Below are positions 52,730 through 61,396 of a stretch of DNA of 64,000 nucleotides, piece by piece. Source of the DNA: Tagaea sp965279565. Lineage in GTDB: Bacteria > Pseudomonadota > Alphaproteobacteria > CACIAM-22H2. Where the stretch lies: positions 4,029,114-4,093,113 of the forward strand of contig OZ257249.1 in NCBI GenBank assembly GCA_965279565.1. The letters are read 5' to 3'. Each line of letters starts with the position of its first letter. The stretch's first letter is position 1. Made by a program: the position numbers and the translations under genes. The notes beneath the pieces are model-generated. The model ran no database searches. It saw only the letters and a list, made by a program, of their open reading frames with translations, and was not told the origin of the DNA.

Positions 52730-53428
52730 TCAGGCTCCCAGCAGTCGGCGTCGCAACGCCGGATCCTCGCGCAGCTGCGCCGCCGGACCCGACCAGACGA
52801 CGCGCCCGAGATCGAGGATATAGGCGCGGTCAGCCACACTCAGTGCCGCCTCCGCGTTCTGCTCGACGACAAGCACGGAAATCCCTTCTTCCTTCAGATG
52901 CAGGATCGTCGATAGAACATCCTGCACGATCTTGGGTGCAAGCCCTTGGCTCGGCTCGTCGAACAGCACGAGTCCCGGCGACCCGAGGAGTGCACGCGCG
53001 ATGGCGACCATCTGCATTTCGCCGCCGGAAAGATTCTCGGCTTCTCGCTCCATAAGGTATTCGAGTGGCGAGAATATCCCGCATACTTCCTTCATGGACC
53101 ATCCGCGGAACCGCGTACTCTTGCGGGCAATCGAAAGGTTCCGCGCGACGGTCAGCGTCGGGCAGAGGCGCCGATCATCCGGCACCCAACCAACACCCGC
53201 TTGGGCGATGCGGTGCGTCGGCCACGCCGTTACATCCGCCCCATCGAAGTGGATACGTCCGGCGCGCGGCCGCGTCAGGCCGAGGATCGAGCGAAGCGTC
53301 GTCGTCTTGCCGGCCCCGTTGGGTCCGAGCAGCGCGACGACCTCGCCCGTTCCGATCGACAGCGATACATCGAACAGCGCCTGCGTCTCGCCGTAAAAGG
53401 TCCGGATATCGGCCAGATCGAGGATCAT
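52730..53428 (-). CDS. Branched-chain amino acid-type ABC ATPase (LivF-like)
   Basis: A 232-residue ATPase with Walker A GPNGAGKTT near residue 35, VGWVPDDRRLCPTLTVARNL, signature LSGGEMQMVAIARAL and Walker B LVLFDEPSQGLAPKIV. The SQGLAP sequence after Walker B is diagnostic for LivF. It overlaps the LivG stop by 4 nt and should pair with LivG as a heterodimer. Confidence 0.93.
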   Translation of the reverse strand: MILDLADIRTFYGETQALFDVSLSIGTGEVVALLGPNGAGKTTTLRSILGLTRPRAGRIHFDGADVTAWPTHRIAQAGVGWVPDDRRLCPTLTVARNLSIARKSTRFRGWSMKEVCGIFSPLEYLMEREAENLSGGEMQMVAIARALLGSPGLVLFDEPSQGLAPKIVQDVLSTILHLKEEGISVLVVEQNAEAALSVADRAYILDLGRVVWSGPAAQLREDPALRRRLLGA

Positions 53429-54168
53429 TGGAGCTTGCCGAGGTTGGAGCGCCGGACCCAGTCGTTGGCGCGCAGTTCGTCAGGCGTTCCCCGCGCGATC
53501 ACCTGCCCCCAATGGATCACGGAAATCTCGTCGGCGAGGCTGAACAGAAACGGCATGTCGTGCTCGATCACGACGATTGTGAGCTGACCCTTCAGGGTTT
53601 CGATCAGTCCGGCAAGGCGTGCCGTCCCGTCGCTGCCGAGACCCGATGTCGGCTCGTCGAGGAACAGGACCCGGGGTGCTGCCGCCAGCGCCACGCCGAT
53701 TTCCAGCGCGCGCCGGTCGCCATAGGAAAGGCTCTGGGCGCGGATGTCGCCCTTCCCCGCAAGGCCGACGCGCGCAAGGACGGCCTCGGATTCGTCGGCA
53801 AGCCGGGCGTCGGAAGCGACGGCGCGGCATGTCTCGAAGCCGCGAGCGCGCATTGCAGGAAGCGCCGTCATCACGTTGTCGCGCGCCGTGAAGTCGTTGA
53901 ACAGATTCATGATCTGGAACGAGCGCGAAACGCCCTTGCGGGCGATCAGGTGCGGCGGCAAACCGGTGATGTCCTCGCCGTCGATCCGAACGCGCCCGCG
54001 CGTCGGCCGATAGCGGCCGGTCAGGACGTTGAAGCAGGTCGTCTTTCCCGCGCCGTTGGGTCCCATGATGCCGTAAAGCTTCCCGGAATCGAAGCTCAGC
54101 GTGACGTTCTCCAGCACCGTCCGGTCGCCGAAGCGCATCTGAAGATTCTCGGCTTCGAACAGCGCCAT
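53425..54168 (-). CDS. Branched-chain amino acid-type ABC ATPase (LivG-like)
   Basis: A 247-residue ATPase: Walker A GPNGAGKTTCFNVLTG, SRSFQIMNLFNDFTARDNVM, the LivG-type signature LSYGDRRALEIGVAL and Walker B VLFLDEPTSGLGSDG. The LSYG form is normal for LivG. The ATG at 54168 lies 4 nt after the LivM stop; an upstream extension to 54285 lies within LivM. Confidence 0.93.
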   Translation of the reverse strand: MALFEAENLQMRFGDRTVLENVTLSFDSGKLYGIMGPNGAGKTTCFNVLTGRYRPTRGRVRIDGEDITGLPPHLIARKGVSRSFQIMNLFNDFTARDNVMTALPAMRARGFETCRAVASDARLADESEAVLARVGLAGKGDIRAQSLSYGDRRALEIGVALAAAPRVLFLDEPTSGLGSDGTARLAGLIETLKGQLTIVVIEHDMPFLFSLADEISVIHWGQVIARGTPDELRANDWVRRSNLGKLQ

Positions 54169-54172
54169 CGCA

Positions 54173-55198
54173 TCAACCCCCGAACAGCATGCGAAGGCGC
54201 GCAAGACCCGGCTTGCGCCCGACGCCTTCGCGACGGAAATCCTGCCACCAGCCGGCGATTCCTTCCGGTTTGAAGAGGACGACAAGCATGAACAGCAGGC
54301 CGAACCACAGCATCCAGGCGGTCGTGACGGCGCCGATCACGTCGCGCGCCAGCAGGAACAGGGCCGCTCCGATGACCGGCCCCCAGAAACTGACCATGCC
54401 ACCGCCGATCAACGTCATCATCACGACATAGCCTGAATAGTGAAGGCTCATCACGTCGGGGAAAGCCGACGTCTGCGCCATGGCGAAAAGGCCGCCCGCA
54501 AGCCCGGAAAGCCCCGCCGAAAGCGCGAAAACCGAGAATTTGTAGAGCCACACATTGTAACCGATGAACGCGGCTCGTGTTTCGTTCTGCTTCACTGCCT
54601 GGAGTATCCGGCCATAGGGCGAATTGACGAGGCGCCACAGCCCGACCAGAACCACCGCGAAAACCGCCAGCACAAAGTAATAGAGCGAGACGTTGTCGCG
54701 AAGATCGAATGCGACGATGCCGAAATTGGCGGGTGCCCGCAGGATGCGCAGGAGTCCGTCTTCGCCTCCAGTGATCGCATGCGACTTGATCGCGACGACC
54801 CAGAAGACCTGGCCAAACGCGATCGTCATGAACGCATAGTAAATCCCGCGCCGGTGCGAAATGAACGCGGCGACCAGAAGGCCGGCGATCGCCGCCGCGC
54901 CCGCCGCAGCCGCAAGGCACGGCCACAGGCCCGGCATCACGTTCTGCTGGAACAGGCCGAACGCATAGGCGCCGATCCCGAAATAGGCTCCGTGCCCGAA
55001 CGACGGCAGACCGGTATAGCCGAGCAGAAGATTGAAGGAGAGCGCGTAGATCGCCCATATGACGATCTCGATCCCGATATAGGGATAGAGCCCGACTTGC
55101 CCGATCCACATCGGCAGGCTTGCCAATGCCCCTACCACGACAAGCATGGCGGGCGTGACAAGCCGCGTCGCGTCGGAACCTGGGCGCGCCATCGTCAT
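54173..55198 (-). CDS. Branched-chain amino acid-type ABC permease (LivM-like)
   Basis: A 341-residue permease with about nine hydrophobic segments. The hallmark SFNLLLGYTGLPSFGHGAYFGIGAY near residue 55 and IAFGQVFWVVAIKS mark LivM, and the coupling region is YGRILQAVKQNETRAAFIGY. The longer frame to 55825 overlaps LivH; the start at 55198 overlaps the LivH stop as ATGA (second Met at 55192). Confidence 0.93.
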   Translation of the reverse strand: MTMARPGSDATRLVTPAMLVVVGALASLPMWIGQVGLYPYIGIEIVIWAIYALSFNLLLGYTGLPSFGHGAYFGIGAYAFGLFQQNVMPGLWPCLAAAAGAAAIAGLLVAAFISHRRGIYYAFMTIAFGQVFWVVAIKSHAITGGEDGLLRILRAPANFGIVAFDLRDNVSLYYFVLAVFAVVLVGLWRLVNSPYGRILQAVKQNETRAAFIGYNVWLYKFSVFALSAGLSGLAGGLFAMAQTSAFPDVMSLHYSGYVVMMTLIGGGMVSFWGPVIGAALFLLARDVIGAVTTAWMLWFGLLFMLVVLFKPEGIAGWWQDFRREGVGRKPGLARLRMLFGG

Positions 55199-56115
55199 GC
55201 TTCGAGCAGGCTCTTCTTGCCCGACAAGCCGCGGGCCCGGAACGTAACAACCGCGATCAGCAGGATGTACATCGACAGGAGCGACCATTCCGACGCATAG
55301 GCGCCGCTCACGCCGACAACAAGTCCGACGAGGATTCCCGCCGCAACTGCACCCCAGAAGCTGCCGACGCCGCCAAGTACGATGATCAGGAACGCCGGCA
55401 CGACGGCATCGACCCCCATATGCGGGCGGATGCCCCAGATCGGCGCCACGATGATCCCGGCAAGTGCCGCCAGCAGCGTGCCGAACGCGAACACGTAAAG
55501 TCGCAGTCGGGTCAGGTCTATGCCCAATGCACGCACGATCTCGCTGTCGTGGGCACCAGCTTTGATGATGGCGCCGTATGGCGTGCGCTCGATGAACAGC
55601 CAGACCAGCGCGATCGCGCCGATGGAAAACGCCGCCGCGTAGAAGCGGTAGGTCGACCAGATCAGGTCCCAGAAGATCATGCCGCCGCTGATCGACGGCG
55701 GTACAGGCAGGACATAGTCCCGCGTCCCCCAGACGAGACGGATGAGTTCCTCGATGACCATCGCGGCACCAAATGTCAGCAGAAGTCCGTAGAGAGGATC
55801 TTTGCCATAGGTACGACGCACGCAAAGCTCAAGCATCATGCCCGCCAGCGCCGTCAGCAGCGGAGCAATGACGAGCGCTGCGACGTAGCGCCAAGCAAGC
55901 GGAACAAGCAGCCATTCGCGAACCCATTCGACCGGTACGGGAATACGTCCCGACACGATGACGAACGCCAGATATGCCCCGAGCGCAAACAGCGACCCGT
56001 GCGCGAGATTGATCTGCTCCATCAATCCGACGATGAGCATGAAGCCAAGGGCGATCAACGCGAACAGCAGACCGAGCGTGATGCCGTTGAGAATGTGGGG
56101 TAGCAGATTCAGCAA
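55195..56115 (-). CDS. Branched-chain amino acid-type ABC permease (LivH-like), probable TTG start
   Basis: A roughly 306-residue permease: LPHILNGITLGLLFALIALG at the N-terminus, EQINLAHGSLFALGAYLAF, and the GAHDSEIVRALGIDLTRLRL coupling loop. Family members begin about 5-10 residues before LNG. In frame there is no ATG or GTG there, and the nearest ATG (56220) would lie inside the binding-protein gene, so the TTG at 56115 is the best start, after weak CGGAA. A 30-bp palindrome ends 25 nt upstream, so the start may be sensitive to its folding. Confidence 0.85.
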   Translation of the reverse strand: MLNLLPHILNGITLGLLFALIALGFMLIVGLMEQINLAHGSLFALGAYLAFVIVSGRIPVPVEWVREWLLVPLAWRYVAALVIAPLLTALAGMMLELCVRRTYGKDPLYGLLLTFGAAMVIEELIRLVWGTRDYVLPVPPSISGGMIFWDLIWSTYRFYAAAFSIGAIALVWLFIERTPYGAIIKAGAHDSEIVRALGIDLTRLRLYVFAFGTLLAALAGIIVAPIWGIRPHMGVDAVVPAFLIIVLGGVGSFWGAVAAGILVGLVVGVSGAYASEWSLLSMYILLIAVVTFRARGLSGKKSLLEA

Positions 56116-56139
56116 GATCGATTCCGATGGAACGTGAAC

Positions 56140-56169
56140 GGGCCCGGATGCGAATTCGCATCCGGGCCC
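56140..56169 (-). promoter_or_regulatory. Perfect 30-bp palindrome after the binding-protein gene
   Basis: Two 15-bp perfect arms (56140-56154, GGGCCCGGATGCGAA, and its complement 56155-56169) join without spacer around GAATTC. In the leftward RNA this folds into a hairpin of about 13 bp with a 4-nt loop, 13 nt after the binding-protein stop and 24 nt before the LivH start. No T-run follows. Confidence 0.65.
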
Positions 56170-56182
56170 TCGGGAGCCGTAC

Positions 56183-57484
56183 CTAAAGTTCGAACGTCGG
56201 AACCTGATCGTAGGCCGCAAGCTTGCACTTTCCGGCCGCGGCCGTGTCGGTGGCCGCCTTGGCGTCGATCCAGCTAATGACCTCGTAGAGATCGGTTGGA
56301 TCCGACGGCTTCATGTTCCGCCGCGCCAGATAGATCGTCTGCTGCATCTGGTGGGTGACCGGATCCATGTAGGCGTCGAAGTGCTGCATGCGGTCGGCCG
56401 CCGAAACCTTCAGGTTCTCGAGTTCCTTGATCACCTTGATGTTGTTGGTGCCGCCGGCACGTTCGATCGCGCGCAGGAGCTCGCGTGTCGCCATGTAGCC
56501 GTTGTAGGAGACGTTCCCCGGCACGGGGATCGGGCCACCCGCGTTCGCGGCCTGCCACTTCTTGACGAAGTCTGCGACGCCGGGTAGCGGCAGCTTGTGG
56601 TACCAGGTCGTGCCGAAGACGCCGAACAGGCTGTCCGCACCGGCGCCCCACACGTCCGGCCAATCCTGCTGGTTGTTGATCCAGGCCGGCTTGCCGTCGA
56701 GTTTGAGCTGGGCGACCTGCGTGCGTAGCGCCTTGATGTCGTCACCGCCGATGGCTGCCGCGACCACGTCCGGCTTCGCCTGCTGGATCTTCAGAAGATA
56801 GGCCGTGAAGTCGCGCGTATTCTGGGGCACCAGCAGATTGTCGATGATCTTGCCGCCGGCCGCTTCGACCAGTGCTTTCGTCGCATTCGACGTCGAATGG
56901 CCCCAGACATAGTCGTTGGTCAGCAGCATCCAGTTCTTGCCGACCGAGTTGATGGCCGCCCGAACGGTCGCGGTCGCGAAGTTGCTGCCGTTGCCGTCCC
57001 AGACGAACTTGATCCGGTTGCAGTTTTCGCCCGCCTCGCTCGGCGCGCTCGAGTTTGTATTGAGATAGATCGTGCCGTACTTGGCGGCAACCTGGGTGAT
57101 CGCGTTGGCGACGCCGGAATGGACGGCGCCGACAAGGAATCCGCAGTCGTCGCGCGTGATGAAGCGCTCGGCAATGCGGCTGCCCGTCGCGGGATTCGTC
57201 TCCGTGTCGGCCGTGATCGCTTCGACCTTTCGGCCGAGCACGCCACCCTTTGCATTGAACTCGTCGATGGCCATGCGGCAGCCGCGCAGGTCGTCCTGGC
57301 CGCTGTCGCCGTACTGGCCGCTTGCATCGCAGGTGAAACCGATCTTGATCGACTTCTTCTGGCCCTGCGCCAGGACGCGCGTGTGCGTCCACGGTCCGAA
57401 GAAGGTGCCGGTCCCGGCCAAGGCAGCCGCCATTGCGCTTCCCTTCAGAAGCCGGCGCCGCGAAACGTCTCTGTTCTTGATCAT
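56183..57484 (-). CDS. Branched-chain amino acid/amide-type binding protein, Tat signal
   Basis: A 433-residue peripla_BP_6 protein. Twin-arginine signal MIKNRDVSRRRLLKGSAMAA (cleavage probably after VLA near residue 39), then KKSIKIGFTCDASGQYGDSG. FITRDDCGFLVGAVHSGVAN and LTNDYVWGHSTSNATKALVE are typical of Leu/Ile/Val or amide/urea-binding relatives. Tat export suggests folding before export. It supplies the Liv-type transporter encoded downstream; the ligand may be a sugar acid or polyol derivative given the IolC-like gene, but this is inferred. Confidence 0.92.
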   Translation of the reverse strand: MIKNRDVSRRRLLKGSAMAAALAGTGTFFGPWTHTRVLAQGQKKSIKIGFTCDASGQYGDSGQDDLRGCRMAIDEFNAKGGVLGRKVEAITADTETNPATGSRIAERFITRDDCGFLVGAVHSGVANAITQVAAKYGTIYLNTNSSAPSEAGENCNRIKFVWDGNGSNFATATVRAAINSVGKNWMLLTNDYVWGHSTSNATKALVEAAGGKIIDNLLVPQNTRDFTAYLLKIQQAKPDVVAAAIGGDDIKALRTQVAQLKLDGKPAWINNQQDWPDVWGAGADSLFGVFGTTWYHKLPLPGVADFVKKWQAANAGGPIPVPGNVSYNGYMATRELLRAIERAGGTNNIKVIKELENLKVSAADRMQHFDAYMDPVTHQMQQTIYLARRNMKPSDPTDLYEVISWIDAKAATDTAAAGKCKLAAYDQVPTFEL

Positions 57485-57549
57485 GCGTTCCTCCTGTCCT
57501 GTCGCGGCATTCGCCGCATTCTCGGTTGGCTGGGTGAAATGGCTGTCGA

Positions 57550-58455
57550 TTACGGCTTCCGGATCTTCACGCCGGTGATCTTTTCTTGAGCCTCGATCAG
57601 CGACGGAACGAACTTCGAGGCGAAGCCGAGTGCCGAAGCCTGAACGAACGCCTGATGCACGGCCTCGCCCATCGTGCTGGGCAGATTCAACGATTCCGTC
57701 ATATGCGTGTAGTAGCGGAGGTCCTTCTGCGCGAGGCCGAGGCCGAACTGGAGACCGCCATAGTCGCCGGCAAGCGCCTTTGGAACGATCAGCTGGAAAA
57801 TCCCGCTATTGGCGCCGCCGCCGGCAACGACCTTGGCGAAGTTTTCGAGATCGACACCGGATCTGGCGCCGGCAACAAGTGCTTCGGCGATCAGGGCCGC
57901 GTGTCCCATCGCGATGAAGTTGTAGATCAGCTTCGTCTTGTGCCCAGCACCAGGGCCGCCGACATGGAAGATGTTTTCGCAGAAGGTCGCGAGCGCCGGA
58001 CGGATCGCGGCAAACGTCGCCTCGTCCGCACCGACCATCGAGTTGAGCCGACCCTCTTCAGCCTCCTTGGGCGTCCGAGCCAACGGTGCATCCGCGAACG
58101 CTGCGCCGCCCTTGACGAAGGCGTCGCGAATCCGTTCCGACGATTCCATCTCGCTGGTCGAACAATCGACGACGATGAGCCCCTTGCGCGCCGCCGACAG
58201 GAGCCCGTCGGGGCCGTACACGATCGCCTCGACCTGTGGCGAGCCCGTGACACACAGGAAGACGATATCGCTTCTGGCCGCGACGTCCGCCGGGTTACGT
58301 CCCTCGCCTGCGCCGCGCTTCACGAGATCGTCGACGGGCGCCCGGTTCCGGTTGCCAAGCACGACGGTCGCGAAGCCCTTCTCGACAAGGTTCTTCGCCA
58401 TGCCGTGACCCATCATGCCGACGCCGATGAAGCCAATTCGTGCCGTCTGACTCAC
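57550..58455 (-). CDS. Beta-hydroxyacid dehydrogenase (3-hydroxyisobutyrate/tartronate semialdehyde type)
   Basis: A 301-residue two-domain dehydrogenase. N-terminal GFIGVGMMGHGMAKNLVEKG (NAD(P) motif), FLCVTGSPQVEAIVYG, substrate-binding DCSTSEMESS, DAPLARTPKEAEEG and the catalytic Lys in GAGHKTKLIYNF. An ATG at 58494 lies inside the operator region; the GTG at 58455 has GAGGA six nt upstream and starts at SQTARIGFIG, so it is preferred. First gene of the Liv operon, divergent from RpiR. Confidence 0.9.
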   Translation of the reverse strand: MSQTARIGFIGVGMMGHGMAKNLVEKGFATVVLGNRNRAPVDDLVKRGAGEGRNPADVAARSDIVFLCVTGSPQVEAIVYGPDGLLSAARKGLIVVDCSTSEMESSERIRDAFVKGGAAFADAPLARTPKEAEEGRLNSMVGADEATFAAIRPALATFCENIFHVGGPGAGHKTKLIYNFIAMGHAALIAEALVAGARSGVDLENFAKVVAGGGANSGIFQLIVPKALAGDYGGLQFGLGLAQKDLRYYTHMTESLNLPSTMGEAVHQAFVQASALGFASKFVPSLIEAQEKITGVKIRKP

Positions 58456-58477
58456 GCGTTCCTCACTTGGAATTATT

Positions 58478-58515
58478 ATTCTATTGTGTTTCATGAATAG
58501 AATACATATTCTATT
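58478..58515. promoter_or_regulatory. Three ATTCTATT half-sites, probable RpiR operator
   Basis: ATTCTATT at 58478-58485, inverted AATAGAAT at 58496-58503 and ATTCTATT at 58508-58515. The last two are part of a perfect 20-bp palindrome, arms AATAGAATA and TATTCTATT around CA (58496-58515). All lie in the 107-bp AT-rich gap between the leftward dehydrogenase/Liv operon and the rightward RpiR gene. Position and symmetry strongly suggest autoregulation by RpiR. Confidence 0.65.
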
Positions 58516-58562
58516 TCTGCTGTAAAGTCGAATTTTCGTTCCACCTGTGCCAAGAGCGTTCG

Positions 58563-59408
58563 ATGCCTGCACTTCAGTCCTACGAAGACCTGCGCGGTCG
58601 GATCGCCCGTCGCCATCCCGAGCTGTCCGATCGTCTGCGGCGCATCGGCGAGTTCGCGATCCAGCACCCCAACGAAGTGGCGCTCGATACGGTCGCGACG
58701 CTCGCCGAGAAGATCGGCGTCCAGCCTTCAAGCATCATCCGCTTCGCGAACAGTTTCGGATTCGACGGGTTTAGCGAGATGCAGCAGGTCTTCCGGTCCC
58801 GGCTCGTTGCCGACGCGGCGCCCAGTTATCGGGAGCGCATCGCTTCGATGCCCTCCGGAGGTCGGAATCGCGGCAGCACACAGGTTGGCTCGTCCGAGGT
58901 CGTTCTCGACCAGTTCGTGGCGGACGATATTGGTGCGCTCGAGGAACTTCGCGCCGGCGTCTCGGCACGCGATCTCCAGCGCGCGGTCGCGCTGCTCGAC
59001 AAGGCGAAGTCCATCCATCTGCTCGGCCAAGGCCGATCCTTTCCCGTCGCGTTCTATCTGCAGTACGCCCTTTCCCGCCTCGACCTTCGCGCGTTCCTGA
59101 TCGACAGCATTGCCGGGACCGCAATCCGGCATGCGCGCATGGCATCGCGGGATGACGCGATCGTCGCCGTAAGCTTCAAGGACTACTCGCCCGAAGTCGT
59201 CACGGCCGTCGAGCAGGCCGCCGCACGCAAGGTGCCGGTAATCGCGTTTACCGACAGCCCCCTGTCGCCACTGGCGCAGCACGCGACGGTCTGTTTCGAG
59301 ATCGCGGAACGGCACGACCGTCCCTTCCGTTCGCTCGTGGCGCCGATGTGCCTTGCCGAAAGTCTCGTCGTGTCGCTCGGCCATCGGCTCGCCGCGCAGC
59401 AATCTTGA
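58563..59408 (+). CDS. RpiR-family transcriptional regulator (HTH + SIS)
   Basis: A 281-residue regulator. The N-terminal HTH (residues 1-77: VALDTVATLAEKIGVQPSSI, IRFANSFGFDGFSEMQQVFR) precedes a SIS phosphosugar-binding domain (about 125-255: LLDKAKSIHLLGQGRSFPVA, AIVAVSFKDYSPEVVTAVEQ). SIS domains sense sugar phosphates, fitting regulation of a sugar/polyol operon whose kinase gene follows 8 nt downstream. Its probable operator is immediately upstream. Confidence 0.92.
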   Translation: MPALQSYEDLRGRIARRHPELSDRLRRIGEFAIQHPNEVALDTVATLAEKIGVQPSSIIRFANSFGFDGFSEMQQVFRSRLVADAAPSYRERIASMPSGGRNRGSTQVGSSEVVLDQFVADDIGALEELRAGVSARDLQRAVALLDKAKSIHLLGQGRSFPVAFYLQYALSRLDLRAFLIDSIAGTAIRHARMASRDDAIVAVSFKDYSPEVVTAVEQAAARKVPVIAFTDSPLSPLAQHATVCFEIAERHDRPFRSLVAPMCLAESLVVSLGHRLAAQQS

Positions 59409-59416
59409 GAGCGCAC

Positions 59417-61363
59417 ATGCCCCTTCTGCCCAAGCAACGCCCGCTGGATTTCGTGGCCCTCGGTCGCGCCGCAGTCGACCTCTACGGCGAGCAGGTCGGC
59501 GGCCGCCTCGAAGACATGACCAGTTTCGCGAAGTATCTTGGCGGCTGCCCTGCGAACATCTCGGTCGGTGCGGCGCGCCTCGGCCTCAAACCTGCCATGC
59601 TCGCCCGGGTCGGCGACGAACATATGGGCCGCTTCGTTCGCGAAACACTCCGCTCCGAAGGTGTCGACGTCAGCCACGTCCGGACCGACCCGCACCGCCT
59701 GACGGCACTCGTGCTGTTGGGCATCCGCGACCAGACTACTTTTCCGCTGATCTTCTATCGCGAGAACTGCGCCGACATGGCCGTCTCGCCGGACGATTTC
59801 GACGCGGAATTCATTGGCTCCGCGCGGGCATTGCTGGTGACGGGTACTCATTTTTCAACGCAGCATGTCGATCGGACCAGCCGTCACGCGATTACCCTTG
59901 CGCGCGCGACGGGAACCAAGGTCGTCCTCGACATCGACTATCGCCCCGTCCTCTGGGGCCTGGCCGGACATGGATTGGGCGAGGAGCGTTTCATTGCGTC
60001 CGACAGGATCTCCGAGCACCTGCAGGGTATTGCACCACTCTGCGATCTAATCGTCGGGACCGAGGAAGAGATCCATATTGCAGGCGGCAGCACCGACACG
60101 TTTGCAGCGCTCCGCCGTCTGCGTGCCGTCACGTCAGCAACTCTCGTCGTCAAGCGCGGCGGACACGGTTGCACGATCTTTACCGACCATATTCCGGGTA
60201 CCTTCGCGGAAGCGATCGATTGTCCGGGGTTCAAGGTCGAGGTTTTCAATGTCCTCGGCGCCGGCGACGGCTTCATGGCCGGCCTGCTCCGCGGCTGGCT
60301 CCGCGGCGAGAACTGGCGAACGGCCGCGACCTACGCGAATGCGTGCGGCGCATTGGTCGTATCGCGGCACGGCTGCGCACCGGCGATGCCAAGCTGGGCC
60401 GAGATGGAGAGCCTGCTGGCCCGCGCCGGACGGCTTCGCCGGCTCGATACCGATCCCGAGATCATCCGTCTCCATCGCGTGACGACCGGACGCAGGCCGT
60501 GGCCGACCGTGACGGCTCTGGCATTCGACCACCGCAAGCAGTTCGAGGATCTTGCCGCCAGACATGGAAAAGGCGTGCCCGAGATCGAGAACTTCAAAGG
60601 CCTGATCGCCGAGGCGGCACTTTCCGTCGGCGATCTTCCCGGTGCCGGCGCGATCGTCGACGACCGTTTCGGTCGTACGGCACTGCATCGGCTCGGCGAG
60701 GGCGAGCGATGGATCGCGCGACCTGTCGAACTGCCCGGCTCCTGCCCGCTCGAATTCGAGGCCGGAAATGGCCTTCCTGCACTCCTTCGCACGTGGCCTG
60801 CCGGACACGTCGCCAAGGTCCTTGTCATGTACCGCGCGGACGATTTGCCCGAGCTGCGTCTCGCGCAGGAGGCGAAGCTGCTGTCGCTTCAGGCTCACTG
60901 CCAGGCATCGGGCCACGAATGGCTGCTGGAGGTGATTCCACCGGGAGCCTCGGAAGCCGGTGCGGACAGGCTCGTTGCCGACGCCGTAGAGCGTCTTTAC
61001 GAAGCCGGGCTCGAGCCCGACTGGTGGAAGCTTCCGCCAATGGGCACGACGGTCGCCTGGCGCGACGTCGCCGACATCGTGCGCGGAAACGACCGCAACT
61101 GCCGCGGCATCGTCATCCTCGGCCTCGATTCGAACGAGGACGACCTGGCATCCGCATTCGCCGCAGCCCGCAGCGAGGACCTCGTGAAGGGATTTGCGGT
61201 CGGCCGGCACATATTCTGGTCGACGGCCGAAGCGTGGTTTGCGGATCGGATCGACGATCGGAATGCCGTATCCGACATTGCCGCGCGCTATCGCCGAGTG
61301 GTTGGCCTGTGGAACTCGGCCCGATCGACAAGTTCCGCCCTCGCAGGGAGCGACGCGGAGTAG
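59417..61363 (+). CDS. iolC: 5-dehydro-2-deoxygluconokinase fused to DUF2090 (IolC-type fusion)
   Basis: A 648-residue fusion. The N-terminal PfkB domain (about 1-325) has KYLGGCPANISVGAARLGLK and the catalytic VLGAGDGFMAGLLRG. The C-terminal DUF2090 domain (about 335-640) begins TVTALAFDHRKQFEDLAARH and has an aldolase-like barrel pattern (FGRTALHRLGEGERWIARPV; FKGLIAEAAL). In inositol catabolism the kinase makes the 6-phosphate of 2-deoxy-5-keto-gluconate and the DUF2090 part is thought to be the aldolase. No iolB, iolD, iolE or iolG is in the window, so a related sugar acid may be the real substrate. Confidence 0.88.
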   Translation: MPLLPKQRPLDFVALGRAAVDLYGEQVGGRLEDMTSFAKYLGGCPANISVGAARLGLKPAMLARVGDEHMGRFVRETLRSEGVDVSHVRTDPHRLTALVLLGIRDQTTFPLIFYRENCADMAVSPDDFDAEFIGSARALLVTGTHFSTQHVDRTSRHAITLARATGTKVVLDIDYRPVLWGLAGHGLGEERFIASDRISEHLQGIAPLCDLIVGTEEEIHIAGGSTDTFAALRRLRAVTSATLVVKRGGHGCTIFTDHIPGTFAEAIDCPGFKVEVFNVLGAGDGFMAGLLRGWLRGENWRTAATYANACGALVVSRHGCAPAMPSWAEMESLLARAGRLRRLDTDPEIIRLHRVTTGRRPWPTVTALAFDHRKQFEDLAARHGKGVPEIENFKGLIAEAALSVGDLPGAGAIVDDRFGRTALHRLGEGERWIARPVELPGSCPLEFEAGNGLPALLRTWPAGHVAKVLVMYRADDLPELRLAQEAKLLSLQAHCQASGHEWLLEVIPPGASEAGADRLVADAVERLYEAGLEPDWWKLPPMGTTVAWRDVADIVRGNDRNCRGIVILGLDSNEDDLASAFAAARSEDLVKGFAVGRHIFWSTAEAWFADRIDDRNAVSDIAARYRRVVGLWNSARSTSSALAGSDAE

Positions 61364-61396
61364 ACTGCTGGATTAAGGCAACGCCGGAGAATCCTC

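Noticed and set aside
58456..58494. Longer N-terminus for the beta-hydroxyacid dehydrogenase starting at the ATG at 58494
   Set aside because: It would place coding sequence across the RpiR operator; the GTG at 58455 has a proper ribosome-binding site and matches the family N-terminus.
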